This document shows, in pieces, positions 40,712 through 49,133 of a DNA stretch of 64,000 nt (the first letter of the stretch is position 1; every line of letters begins with the position of its first letter). A program made the translations under genes and the position numbers. Source of the DNA: Akkermansiaceae bacterium UBA2367 (lineage in GTDB: Bacteria; Verrucomicrobiota; Verrucomicrobiia; Verrucomicrobiales; DEV007); NCBI GenBank assembly GCA_002344525.1, contig DDTJ01000075.1, positions 62,001 through 126,000 on the forward strand. Reading direction: 5' to 3'. The notes beneath the pieces were generated by a model. That model worked only from the letters and a program-made list of their open reading frames with translations. It was not told the DNA's origin and did not search any database.

Positions 40712-42538
40712 TTACTCCGCCCGCGCCTTAGCATGGTCGAGGAGAACCTGCTCGGCCAGCTTGACATGTCTGGCGCGAGGATTCGTGCCCCAGCCGCTGT
40801 AGGCGTCCACATAGCCCACCCACAACTCGCCGGGTTTGGCCTCCAAGAGGTAGGGATAGGTGGCGCTGCCGCGCACGACGGCGAGGGACGGCCCCCAAGT
40901 GCGACCGTCGTCGTCGGAAAGGGCCAAGTGAAGCTGCCGCCGCTGATGGACAGCGGGATTCCACGCCATGGCAAGACGGCCGTCGCCGAGACGGATGACA
41001 TGGGCGGGGGAGTGGCTGCTGTTGATGCTCGTGACCTTGGCTTCGCTCCAAACGAGGCCACCGTCCTCGGAGAAGGACTCCCAGAAAAACTTGCGCGAGG
41101 TGCGGATGACCATCCACAGGCGCTTGTCCTTCAGTTCCACCACGCAGGGTTCCAGTGCGCCCTCGTGGTCGCCCGCGCCGCCGATGTCGAGGGAGTTGCT
41201 GAGCTGCCAGGTCTTGCCTCCGTCGGCGGAGACCGCGGTGCGCGAAACGAGCCGCCCCGGCTGCGCCACGTAATGCGAAAAGGGCACCACGAGACGCCCG
41301 TCGTGCGTTTCCTCCGCGCCGTTGGTGGAGCCGGTGTAGCCTTCGAAGACCATCTGCGGCTCCGTCCAGGTGCCGCCGTCGTCCGCGCTCCGCACCGTCC
41401 ACAGATCGCTGCGGGTGTTGGCGGTGGGATTGCCCGTCGCCTTGTCCCAAGCGTGCTGTTTGTAGCCGAGGAAAAACAGGTGGATGACGCCGTCGCGCGT
41501 GCGATGCGCGGTGGGGTGCGCGGCGCGTCCTTGCGGCAGGCGCGTCAGTTCGCGCTCGGTCTCCCAAGTGCTGCCGCCATCCCGCGTGACGCGACCGGCG
41601 ATGAAGCACTCCCCCGGCTTGCCCGCGTAGCTGGTGGGAGTGGAATAGACCGACATCACCGAGCCATCGCCCAGCTTCACCAAGGCGGGGCCCAGCACGG
41701 CGGGCCCGGCGGCGTCATGGGTGATGTCCGTGGCATGGGGGCTGACTTCGTTGATCTCGCCGCTGGGCGTCCAGACCGTGCCGGGTTTGCGGGCGAAACG
41801 AGGGTCAGCGGAGGCGAGATGCTCCACGAGCAGCTTCGCCACGAGGCGGTGTCCCGCATCGCCCGGATGCATGCCGTCGGGGCACAGCCAGCCGGGCTTG
41901 CGCTTCGGCAGTTGGTCCGCGGTTTTGAACGCGGCGTAGACATCCACCAAGTCCGCCGATTCCTCCCGCGCCAGTTCGCGCACGGCCTCCGCGTAGTCGC
42001 GCAGCAGCACGTTCATGCCGTCGGGATCTTCGGGCAGGTAAGGCGCGCTGCCGTAGAGCTTCCTCAGAGGTTCGGTCCAGGAGATGGGGTTGGGCGTCAT
42101 CAGCACCACTCGCGCGCCGCTTTGCTTCACCGTGCGCAGCATTTCGCGGAGATGGTCGCGGTAGTCCTCCAAGGGAACGCGCGGCCCGGTGGCCGGCGGC
42201 TTTTTCCACACGTCCACGGCGGAGTCGTTGATGCCGAACTGCATGATCACCACTGCCGGTCGATGGGCCAGCACATCTTGGTCGAAGCGGGCTTTCGCGT
42301 TCGCTGTGGTGTTGCCGCCGATCCCGGCATTGACCACTTTCACGTCCCCGCCCTCGAAGGACAGTTCCTGGCCCAGCAGCGTGGCATACACCTCCGTTTC
42401 GCCGCGCGGGGCGGTGGTGGAGTCGCCGAAGGCCACGATGACGGGCTGGGACGCCAGCGCCGTCTGAACGGATAGCGCTGTCAACGCTGTCAAGAGCGCG
42501 AAAACCCTGGGGGATGAGGAAGGGGTCGAGGGAGCCAT
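40712..42538 (-). CDS. SGNH/GDSL esterase fused to a BNR-repeat sialidase-like domain
   Basis: 608 residues from the ATG at 42538 (MAPSTPSSSPRVFALLTALT), which starts with a signal peptide. Residues ~30-240 are an SGNH esterase: VIVAFGDSTTA, AGIGGNTTANA, IMQFGINDSAVD, and CPDGMHPGDAGHRLV with the catalytic Asp and His. Residues ~250-605 are a sialidase-like beta-propeller with five Asp-boxes: TRDGGSTW, SADDGGTW, SADGGKTW, SEDGGLVW and SDDDGRTW. A polysaccharide deacetylase paired with a glycosidase in one exported chain is sensible for O-acetylated sialic or uronic acids, but the catalytic residues of true sialidases are not all evident, so the propeller could be another BNR hydrolase. Confidence 0.86.
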   Translation of the reverse strand: MAPSTPSSSPRVFALLTALTALSVQTALASQPVIVAFGDSTTAPRGETEVYATLLGQELSFEGGDVKVVNAGIGGNTTANAKARFDQDVLAHRPAVVIMQFGINDSAVDVWKKPPATGPRVPLEDYRDHLREMLRTVKQSGARVVLMTPNPISWTEPLRKLYGSAPYLPEDPDGMNVLLRDYAEAVRELAREESADLVDVYAAFKTADQLPKRKPGWLCPDGMHPGDAGHRLVAKLLVEHLASADPRFARKPGTVWTPSGEINEVSPHATDITHDAAGPAVLGPALVKLGDGSVMSVYSTPTSYAGKPGECFIAGRVTRDGGSTWETERELTRLPQGRAAHPTAHRTRDGVIHLFFLGYKQHAWDKATGNPTANTRSDLWTVRSADDGGTWTEPQMVFEGYTGSTNGAEETHDGRLVVPFSHYVAQPGRLVSRTAVSADGGKTWQLSNSLDIGGAGDHEGALEPCVVELKDKRLWMVIRTSRKFFWESFSEDGGLVWSEAKVTSINSSHSPAHVIRLGDGRLAMAWNPAVHQRRQLHLALSDDDGRTWGPSLAVVRGSATYPYLLEAKPGELWVGYVDAYSGWGTNPRARHVKLAEQVLLDHAKARAE

Positions 42539-42600
42539 GTCGTGGAAGAATGCCGGATTTCGGGGAGGAAAGAAAGGCTTTTTCGGTTTTCTCTCCCGTG

Positions 42601-42629
42601 CTGGCATCGCCGCCGGAAGCGGCTACCTT
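42601..42629 (+). promoter_or_regulatory. Putative promoter of the metallo-beta-lactamase-fold gene
   Basis: CTGGCA (42601-42606), 17 nt, TACCTT (42624-42629); 6 nt before the ATG at 42636. The -10 word and its distance to the ATG equal those of the DNA glycosylase gene. Confidence 0.33.
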
Positions 42630-42635
42630 CCGCCC

Positions 42636-43655
42636 ATGTCGATCGAATGGCAGGTGCTGGGACGGGCGGGAGCGGACAACGCGCTCCATGTCGTGGTGGA
42701 TTCGGGGCAGTCGAGGGAGAGCCTCCTCTTCGACTGCGGCGAGCGCTGCCTCGACGGCTTGCGGGCCTCGGAGATCCAAGCGGTGGCGCATCTCTGCTTC
42801 TCCCACTTCCACATGGACCACGTCGCGGGCTTCGACGGGTTTTTCCGGCTCAACTACAATCGGCCCGATTTTCCCGTCGGGGTGTGGGGGCCTCCCGGAA
42901 CGGTCAAGGTGATGGAGCACCGTTTCCAAGGCTTCGTCTGGAATCTCCACACCGGGCAGCCGGGCGAATGGGTGGTGCGGGAGATCGGTCGGGAAACGAT
43001 CGGCACGGCGCGTTTCTACGTCGACGAGGCCTTCGCGGCGCAAGGCCAGCCAGGCCGTCCTTGGCACCCTCCCGTGGTCCACCGGACGGAGGGCTGGAGG
43101 CTGGAAGCGCGCCTTCTCCCGCACGGTTCGATTGCCTCGGTTGCATGGCGGGTCGTGGAAGCGCCGAAGCGAAACATCGACCCGAACGCCTTGAGGAAGC
43201 TCGGCCATCTTCCGGGGCCGTGGCTGAAGGACGTGGCCGACGGAGACAAAGCGGACGGGGAACCCGTCGAAGTCGGCGGTCGTAAAGTGCCCGTGGGCGA
43301 GTTGAGGAGGGAGCTGCTGGTGACGACCCCGGGCGAGTCGATCACTTGGCTCACCGACTTCCGCGTCGAGCCGGGCACGGCGGAGTGGGACGGGCTCATC
43401 TCCTGGCTCGCCGGGACGACGACGCTGGTGTGCGAATGCCAATACCGCGCCGCCGACAAGGCGCTGGCCGAGAAGAACGCGCACATGACCACCGATCTCG
43501 TCGGACGCCTCGCCGCCGAGGCCGGGGTGGGGCGGCTCGTGCTGCAGCATCTCTCGCGGCGCTATTCGGTCGCGGAATGGCTGGCGATGCGCGACGAGGC
43601 GAAGGCGGTCTTTCCGAGGACGGAACTGCCGTGGGAGTTGAGGGAGGATCGTTGA
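42636..43655 (+). CDS. Metallo-beta-lactamase-fold hydrolase (RNase Z-like)
   Basis: 339 residues from the ATG at 42636 (MSIEWQVLGRAGADNALHVVVD). The metal-binding motif HFHMDH (CFSHFHMDHVAGFDGFF) is the hallmark of the fold; further ligands are likely in LLPHGSIASVAW, TWLTDFR and QHLSRRY, arranged as in RNase Z/ElaC relatives. The sequence lacks an obvious ElaC exosite arm, so tRNA processing is uncertain; a more general phosphodiesterase is equally possible. An in-frame ATG at 42537 overlaps the divergent SGNH-sialidase start and is unlikely to be used. Confidence 0.82.
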   Translation: MSIEWQVLGRAGADNALHVVVDSGQSRESLLFDCGERCLDGLRASEIQAVAHLCFSHFHMDHVAGFDGFFRLNYNRPDFPVGVWGPPGTVKVMEHRFQGFVWNLHTGQPGEWVVREIGRETIGTARFYVDEAFAAQGQPGRPWHPPVVHRTEGWRLEARLLPHGSIASVAWRVVEAPKRNIDPNALRKLGHLPGPWLKDVADGDKADGEPVEVGGRKVPVGELRRELLVTTPGESITWLTDFRVEPGTAEWDGLISWLAGTTTLVCECQYRAADKALAEKNAHMTTDLVGRLAAEAGVGRLVLQHLSRRYSVAEWLAMRDEAKAVFPRTELPWELREDR

Positions 43656-43705
43656 GAGTAGAAAAGCGTTCTTCGAAGTGTTTCTCTACTCCTTTTCCTA
43701 CTCGT

Positions 43706-43759
43706 CCTCATCCTCCTGCTCCTACTCAAAACCCGGCGAGTATGAGCAGGAGGATGAGT
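43706..43759. repeat. Inverted pair of hexamer word arrays (GAGGAT/GAGCAG type)
   Basis: Arms 43706-43727 and 43738-43759 match as reverse complements at 20 of 22 positions around a 10-nt loop. The words are 6 nt long (GAGTAT, GAGCAG, GAGGAT) and continue past the right arm to about 43785. It lies between the convergent ends of the lactamase-fold and DUF1501 genes. Confidence 0.8.
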
Positions 43760-43790
43760 AAAAGTAAGAGGACAAGCAAGAAGCAGCTCG

Positions 43791-45212
43791 CTACGCGATC
43801 AGCTCATGGAAGACCTTCCCATGCACGTCGGTGAGGCGGTAGTCGCGACCGGCGTAGCGGTAGGTGAGCCGCTCGTGGTCGAAGCCTAGCAGATGCAGAA
43901 TCGTTGCGTGCAGGTCGTGGACGTGGACGGGATTCTCCACCGCCTTGAAGCCGAAGTCGTCGGTCTTGCCGAACTGGAAGCCGCGCTTCACTCCGCCGCC
44001 GGCCATCCACATGGTGAAGCCGTGGTGGTTGTGGTCGCGGCCGAGCTTGGTGTTCGCGTCGTTCGCGCCGGGGGTGGGCAGCTCCACCGTCGGGGTGCGT
44101 CCAAATTCGCCGCCCCAGATCACGAGGGTGTCCTCGAGGAGGCCGCGCTGCTTCAGGTCGGCGAGCAGGGCCGCGATGGGCCGGTCGGCTTCGCCGGCGA
44201 GCCGTCCGTGCTCCTTGGCGATCTCGTTGTGGCTGTCCCACGGCTGCCCGGCTCCGTGCCAGACCTGGACGAAGCGCACCCCGCGCTCGACGAGGCGGCG
44301 GGCGATGAGCATCTGGCGGCCTTGCAGGGTGTCGCCGTAGAGCTCGCGCACATGGGCGGGCTCGCGCTCGAGGTTGAAGACGTCGGTGGCCTCCATCTGC
44401 ATCTTGTAGGCCAGTTCAAGGGAGTGGATGCGGGCCTCGGCATCGGGATCGATGACCTGTCCGGCCACGTCCTGATGGTTCATCTGCTGGATGAGGTCGA
44501 GCTGGCGGCGCTGTAGGTCCATCGACATGCGCGGGTTGCGGATGTCGGGAATCAGCTTGGCGAGCTGCGTGTTCTTCGTGTCGATATGCGCACCCTGGTA
44601 GGCACCGGGGAGGAAGGCGGAGCGCCAGTTCTGCGTCTCGACGATGGGGACACCGCCGGGGCAGAGGGAGACGAAGCCGGGGAGGTTCTCGTTCTCCGTG
44701 CCGAGGCCGTAGGTGACCCAGCTCCCGACGCTGGGGCGCACGAGGTTGATGCGCTCGGCCCCTGTGTTCATCAGCATCAGGGAGGGCTCGTGGTTCGGCA
44801 CGTTGGCGTGCATCGAGTTGATGATGCAGAGCTCGTCGACCATGTCGGAGACCATGGGGAAAAGGTCGCTCGCCCAGATGCCGGACTGGCCGCGCTGGCG
44901 GAACTCGAAGGGCGACTTCATCAGCGTGCCGGTCTTCCGCTCGGTGCGGAGCTGCTCGCCGGGCATCTCCTTGCCGTCGTATTTGGCCAGCTCGGGCTTG
45001 TAGTCGAAGGAATCGACGTGCGAGGGACCGCCGTTGGCGAAGATGTGGATGACGCGCTTGGCGCGGGCGGGGAAGTGCGTCTTTCCGGGCGAGAGCGGGT
45101 TGAGGGAACGCTCCGCGCCGTTGAGCTGGGAGAGCAGCGGCCCGAGACCGAGGGCGCCCATGCCCATGCCGGCGCGGTGGAGGAAGCTTCTGCGGGAACA
45201 GGGTGTATTCAT
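43791..45212 (-). CDS. DUF1501 domain protein (second copy)
   Basis: 473 residues. N-terminal RRSFLHRAGMGMGALGLGPLL is a twin-arginine-like export signal. DUF1501 features: KRVIHIFANGGPSHVDSFDYKP, IINSMHANVPNHEPSLMLMNTG, PSVGSWVTYGLGTENENLPGF, VIWGGEFGRTPTVELP, GRDHNHHGFTMWMAGGGVKRG and YRLTDVHGKVFHELIA. It is a diverged relative of the copy at 26475-27899 with the same domain plan. Downstream gene of the second PSD1/DUF1501 operon; the 32-nt gap to the upstream stop is filled completely by a heptamer array that abuts the start codon. Enzymatic activity is not established for the family. Confidence 0.9.
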   Translation of the reverse strand: MNTPCSRRSFLHRAGMGMGALGLGPLLSQLNGAERSLNPLSPGKTHFPARAKRVIHIFANGGPSHVDSFDYKPELAKYDGKEMPGEQLRTERKTGTLMKSPFEFRQRGQSGIWASDLFPMVSDMVDELCIINSMHANVPNHEPSLMLMNTGAERINLVRPSVGSWVTYGLGTENENLPGFVSLCPGGVPIVETQNWRSAFLPGAYQGAHIDTKNTQLAKLIPDIRNPRMSMDLQRRQLDLIQQMNHQDVAGQVIDPDAEARIHSLELAYKMQMEATDVFNLEREPAHVRELYGDTLQGRQMLIARRLVERGVRFVQVWHGAGQPWDSHNEIAKEHGRLAGEADRPIAALLADLKQRGLLEDTLVIWGGEFGRTPTVELPTPGANDANTKLGRDHNHHGFTMWMAGGGVKRGFQFGKTDDFGFKAVENPVHVHDLHATILHLLGFDHERLTYRYAGRDYRLTDVHGKVFHELIA

Positions 45213-45247
45213 GTTCTTCGTTCTTGGTTCTTCGTTCCTCGTTTTCA
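45213..45247. repeat. Heptamer array GTTCTTC filling the PSD1-DUF1501 spacer
   Basis: Five consecutive 7-nt units (GTTCTTC, GTTCTTG and variants on the plus strand) run from the base next to the DUF1501 start codon through the stop codon of the upstream gene. No inverted mate is nearby. On the coding strand the leader reads as GAAGAAC-type words right up to the ATG. Confidence 0.85.
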
Positions 45248-48118
45248 GTCGATGAAAAGGAATCGGTTGGTGTTCAGCAGCGCGTGGGCGTAGGCACCCC
45301 AGGTCGAGGCGGGGGTGGCGGGGCCGGAGTAGGATTCGGCCATGCCCCAGCGGGGCCAGCGTCCGTCGAGGTCAGTAATTTGGGGATTCCACTTCACCGA
45401 GTCGAAAGAGGAGTTGTTCTCGTGCGGGTCGACGATGAAGTAGAGGCATTCGTGCTTCGCCAGCCTCACCTCGGGGAGGTTCACGGGCAGCTTGTCCTTC
45501 GAGGGATCGAGGACCTGGTCGAAGATGACGCCGCCTGCGGTCGTGGCGACCTTCACGCGCACGCCGTTGCCCTTGCCGACGTTCGGGCGGAGGAGCTCGC
45601 CGCTGACGGAGACGCGGAGATTCTCCGGCGCTCGCCATTCGTAGATGGCGCTCTCCTTCGCGGTGTAGCCGGAATGGGTGCTGCCGTTGGCGTCCGCGTA
45701 GAGGTAGCTGAGCGGGTTGTCCTTCAGCGGCCGTTCGGTGCCGACCTGCCAGACGTTCTTCACCCAGTGCTCGAAGGGATGGAAGACGACCTTGCCCGTC
45801 GCCGGATCGATGTCGCCCCAGCCGTAGCTCCATTCGGTGTTGGTCTGGCGCTTGCCCCTCGCGGCGGTCTCGCTGCCGAAGACGGCGACAAAGCTCTCGG
45901 CGAGCTGGCGGTCGGACTCGGAGGGATCCCGCGCGAAGACGGCGCGGTGGAGCGCGGCGATGCGGTCCGCCTCGCCCTCCGTCCTCTTCGCGAGGATCTC
46001 GGCCTGGTCCATGACGAAGTCGTTGTTCAGGGTGAAGAGCGCCTGCATCGGGATGGTCGTGGAGGGACGCTTGCCCGTGGTCTCCTGCGGATTGGAGAAG
46101 TCGAAGTTGCGGAAGGCGGGGTTCAGGTTCTGCCGGTCGATGAAGGCGTAGACGGAGCGGCGGTTCTTGTATCCCGGAGCGAGGATCTCGACGGGACGCC
46201 CGTGCATCTCGTTGCTGAGGTTGCCGACGACGTCGAGCATGCCGTCGCGCATCTGCTCGAACTCGAGGCGCTTTGCCTTGTATCTCCAGAGGAGGCGATT
46301 CTCCGCGTCGGCGAGCATGTTCTCCGTCGCCTTGGGATTCCGGGACTGCTGCCGCCAGGTCTCGGAGGTGAGGATGAGGCGGTGCAGCTTCTTCACCGAA
46401 TGGCCGTTCTCGACGAACCAGTGCGCGAGCCAGTCGAGCAGCTCGGGATGGTCGGGCTTCTCGCCCATCAGACCGAAGTCGTCGATGCTCCGCACGATGC
46501 CCTCGCCGAAGTGCCACATCCAGACGCGGTTGACGAGATTGCGCGCGGTGAGCGGATTGCCGGGGCGCACGATCTCGCGGGCCATCTCGAGGCGGCCGCT
46601 GCCGGTCTCGAAGGGCTTCGGCTCGCCCTCGGAGGCGATGGAGAGGAACTGGCGCGGGGCCAGCTCGCCGGGGCGTCCGGGATTGCCGCGGATGAAGACG
46701 TGCTGGTTCGCCGGCTTGTCGCGGTCGCGCAGGACGATGGCCTTGTCGGGCTCCATGCCGGAGTCGGCGATGAACTTGTCGCGCTCGCCCTCGAGGTTGG
46801 TCAGCTTGCGGCGGTGCTCCGTGGGAACCTTGCCCAGCAGAGCGCCGGGATTCGAGGCGAGCTCGGGATGCTCCTCCTTCGCCTTTTCGAGGTGGGGATT
46901 GATGAAGTCGTCGATCTTCTTCTGCTTCTCGGCGAGGCCCTTGAGATACTCGTCGTATTCCGGCCCCAGCTTCGGCTCGCCGATGGTCGGCGTGTCGGTG
47001 GTGAGGGAGTTCAGGAAGATGCCGTAGAGGCTGTAGTATTCCTTCGTCGAGACGGGGTCGAACTTGTGGTCGTGGCACCTCGCGCAGGAGACGGTCAGGG
47101 CCATCGTCCCGCGGAAGGTGGTGTCGATGCGGTCGTCGAGGATGTCGCCCTGGCTGCCGTTCTTGCTCAGGGAGAGGAAGCCGAGCGCGGCGAGGTGGCG
47201 CTTGTCGGGGCCGTTCGCATCGACGAGTTGCTCGCCGGCGAGCTGATAGAGGAGGAACTGGTCGTAGGGGATGTCCTCGTTGAAGGCCTTGATGAGCCAG
47301 TCGCGGTAGGTGTAGCTGTAGATGAAGCGCCGCTCGCGTCCCGCACCCTCGTAGCCCTTCGTGTCGGCGTAGCGGGCCACGTCCATCCAGAGGCGTGCCC
47401 AGCGCTCGCCGTAGTGCGGCGAGGCGAGGAGATGGTCCACGAGAGCGGCGTAGGCCTCGTCGTCGGAGCGCGGATCGTCGACGAAGCGCTTCAGCTCCTC
47501 GTATTTCGGCGGCAGGCCGAGCAGGTCGAAGTGGAGACGGCGGTAGAGCGTGGCGCGGTCGGCGCGGGGCGCGGGCGCGACTCCGGCGGCGGCCTGCGCC
47601 TTGTGGACGAAATAGTCGATGGGGTGTTCCGCGTCGGCGGGCAGTGGACCAGGCTTCACTGGCTGGAAGGACCAGTGCTGGCGCGGATCGCCGAGACCGT
47701 CCAGCTTCGCCTCGGCAGGCCAGGGCAGGCCCATGCCAATCCATTCGACGAGGACGGCGACGGCCTCGCCCGACAGCTTGTCGCCCTTTTCCGGCATCGC
47801 GGGGATGCCCTTTTCGCCGGAGTGCGAGACGGCACGGATCAGAACGCTCTTCGCCGGATCCGCCAGATCGACGACCTTGCGGTAGTCGCTGCCCTTGAGC
47901 CAGCCCTCGCGGTGGTTCAGTTGCAGGCCGACCTGCGCCTTCGTGCCCGTGTGGCAGTCGAGGCAACTCTCCGCGAGCATGGGGCGGACCTTCTTCTCGA
48001 AGAACTCGATCTGCGCCGGGGCGAAGGCGGGCGCAGCCTCCTCCGCCGCCAGCAGGGTGGCAAGGGAGGCCGGGGCCAAGGCGAGGAGGGAAAGCCGGGT
48101 TGTGATGGGTCCAATCAT
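45245..48118 (-). CDS. PSD1/DUF1549-DUF1553 cytochrome-type protein (second copy, no LamG)
   Basis: 957 residues from the ATG at 48118 (MIGPITTRLSLLALAPASLATLLAAEE, signal peptide). The cytochrome-type domain has the heme motif CLDCHT near residue 53. DUF1549 contains HPIDYFVHKAQAAAGVAPAPRADR and a second heme-like CARCHD; DUF1553 contains RPGNPLTARNLVNRVWMWHFG and HRLILTSETWRQQSRNP. Unlike the copy at 28002-31079 there is no LamG domain in the middle but a helical, Lys/Glu-rich linker (YLKGLAEKQKKIDDFINPHLE). Upstream gene of the second PSD1/DUF1501 operon. Secreted and probably heme-bearing; function unproven. Confidence 0.9.
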   Translation of the reverse strand: MIGPITTRLSLLALAPASLATLLAAEEAAPAFAPAQIEFFEKKVRPMLAESCLDCHTGTKAQVGLQLNHREGWLKGSDYRKVVDLADPAKSVLIRAVSHSGEKGIPAMPEKGDKLSGEAVAVLVEWIGMGLPWPAEAKLDGLGDPRQHWSFQPVKPGPLPADAEHPIDYFVHKAQAAAGVAPAPRADRATLYRRLHFDLLGLPPKYEELKRFVDDPRSDDEAYAALVDHLLASPHYGERWARLWMDVARYADTKGYEGAGRERRFIYSYTYRDWLIKAFNEDIPYDQFLLYQLAGEQLVDANGPDKRHLAALGFLSLSKNGSQGDILDDRIDTTFRGTMALTVSCARCHDHKFDPVSTKEYYSLYGIFLNSLTTDTPTIGEPKLGPEYDEYLKGLAEKQKKIDDFINPHLEKAKEEHPELASNPGALLGKVPTEHRRKLTNLEGERDKFIADSGMEPDKAIVLRDRDKPANQHVFIRGNPGRPGELAPRQFLSIASEGEPKPFETGSGRLEMAREIVRPGNPLTARNLVNRVWMWHFGEGIVRSIDDFGLMGEKPDHPELLDWLAHWFVENGHSVKKLHRLILTSETWRQQSRNPKATENMLADAENRLLWRYKAKRLEFEQMRDGMLDVVGNLSNEMHGRPVEILAPGYKNRRSVYAFIDRQNLNPAFRNFDFSNPQETTGKRPSTTIPMQALFTLNNDFVMDQAEILAKRTEGEADRIAALHRAVFARDPSESDRQLAESFVAVFGSETAARGKRQTNTEWSYGWGDIDPATGKVVFHPFEHWVKNVWQVGTERPLKDNPLSYLYADANGSTHSGYTAKESAIYEWRAPENLRVSVSGELLRPNVGKGNGVRVKVATTAGGVIFDQVLDPSKDKLPVNLPEVRLAKHECLYFIVDPHENNSSFDSVKWNPQITDLDGRWPRWGMAESYSGPATPASTWGAYAHALLNTNRFLFID

Positions 48119-48251
48119 CCGAGTCTAAGGTGCTCCACGACCGGTCCAGCCGCAATCTGCGTTATCGCGCTCCATATTCGATGGCCAGAAAGAGCTTTGG
48201 GGAGGTTTGGAAGGGATCGCAGTCGCTCTTGAGGACCGGAGTTTGACGGGG

Positions 48252-48380
48252 CGATTCGTGTTCATCCGTGTCATTCGTGGTCCAAATCAAATTCTCGCGA
48301 GTCGGCACCAGCGGTGTTGTCGGTGCTGCGGGGCTTGGGGAGGAGTTTTAGCCACGAATGACACGGATGAACACGAATCG
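48252..48380. repeat. 29-bp perfect inverted repeat of 9-10-nt words
   Basis: Arms 48252-48280 and 48352-48380 are perfect reverse complements around a 71-nt loop. Each arm reads as ATTCGTGTTC, ATCCGTGTC, ATTCGTGG, the same CATTYGYG word style as the arrays around the GxxExxY gene, but here the loop carries no gene. Confidence 0.9.
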
Positions 48381-48469
48381 ATCCGCCGTTCTGGTTTGAG
48401 GCTTGTGCCCATTGGCGTTGATCGGAAAATAGAGCCCCAATCTCCACAAACCTCCCGAAAAGGAACGAA

Positions 48470-48538
48470 CAACCCGGTTGGCCAGCGCAGGAAAAACCCC
48501 CGTAAAACCTGCTAAAAGACTTGTGGCCAACCGGGTTG
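48470..48538. repeat. 15-bp perfect inverted repeat with inner stem
   Basis: CAACCCGGTTGGCCA (48470-48484) pairs perfectly with 48524-48538. The loop contains a second short stem GCAGG / CCTGC (48487-48512), so the RNA could fold as a two-tier hairpin. It ends about 98 nt before the GNAT start and could be a leader structure or a small RNA; neither is shown. Confidence 0.65.
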
Positions 48539-48635
48539 CCGTTTTGGTTTCAACCCTTTGTCATCAGGTCTGGGACCCTCTGACAAAAGCATAAAAAGCA
48601 GCCCGCGTGCCAAGCCCGATCCCAAAGAGAGAGAA

Positions 48636-49133
48636 ATGAACGATTTTCCGAACGAATCCTTCCGCATCCGTCCGGCCGCCCCGGAGGACGTTCCCGCGCT
48701 GCTCGCGATGGTGCGTGAACTGGCCGAATTCGAGCATCTCTCCCATCAAGTCGTCGCGACCGAGGCGGACTATCGCGAGAGCCTCTTCGGCGAACGGCCC
48801 GCCGCCGAGGCCTTGATCGCCGAAGCGGGTGGCGAGGTGGTCGGCTACGCGATCTTCTTCGCGACCTTCTCCACCTTCCTCGGTCGAGCCGGCGTCTGGC
48901 TCGAGGATCTCTACGTGCGTCCGCCGCATCGGGGGAGGGGATTCGGAAAGGCGCTGCTCAAGTCCGTCGGTGCCATCGCCCGCGAGCGCGGGGCGGGCCG
49001 CTACGAGTGGAGCGTCCTCGACTGGAACCAAAAGGCGATCGATCTCTACGAGCGGGTCGGAGGTGAAATCCTCCGTGAATGGCGCATCGTGCGTCTGGAT
49101 CGCGAGCGCCTCCGCGACCTTTCCGAACGATGA
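48636..49133 (+). CDS. GNAT family N-acetyltransferase
   Basis: 165 residues from the ATG at 48636 (MNDFPNESFRIRPAAPEDVPALL), preceded by GAGAGAGA, one of the few purine-rich Shine-Dalgarno-like tracts here. The fold shows FRIRPAAPEDVPALLAMVRELAEFE, VGYAIFFATFSTFLGRAGVWLEDLYVRPPHRGRGFGKALL (acetyl-CoA loop RGRGFG) and WSVLDWNQKAIDLYERVGGE. This pattern matches the spermidine/diamine-type (SpeG/SSAT-like) acetyltransferases. It overlaps the YggS gene by 4 nt (ATGA), so the pair is translationally coupled. Substrate inferred from the family only. Confidence 0.88.
   Translation: MNDFPNESFRIRPAAPEDVPALLAMVRELAEFEHLSHQVVATEADYRESLFGERPAAEALIAEAGGEVVGYAIFFATFSTFLGRAGVWLEDLYVRPPHRGRGFGKALLKSVGAIARERGAGRYEWSVLDWNQKAIDLYERVGGEILREWRIVRLDRERLRDLSER

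Larger units (their letters stand above)
48119..48635. other. 517-bp intergenic region with two inverted-repeat structures
   Basis: No convincing gene is seen. It holds a 29-bp perfect inverted repeat (48252-48280 / 48352-48380), a 15-bp perfect inverted repeat (48470-48484 / 48524-48538), and an outer 10-bp pair GGGAGGTTTG (48200-48209) with its complement (48447-48456). The nested order suggests a structured element rather than random DNA. Confidence 0.7.

Noticed and set aside
43706..43759. Bidirectional terminator between convergent genes
   Set aside because: Position is suitable, but there is no T-run and the words match the array family seen in non-terminator positions, including inside operons.
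48252..48380. Intrinsic terminator or riboswitch
   Set aside because: No T-run follows the stem, the loop is 71 nt, and no conserved riboswitch core is recognised.
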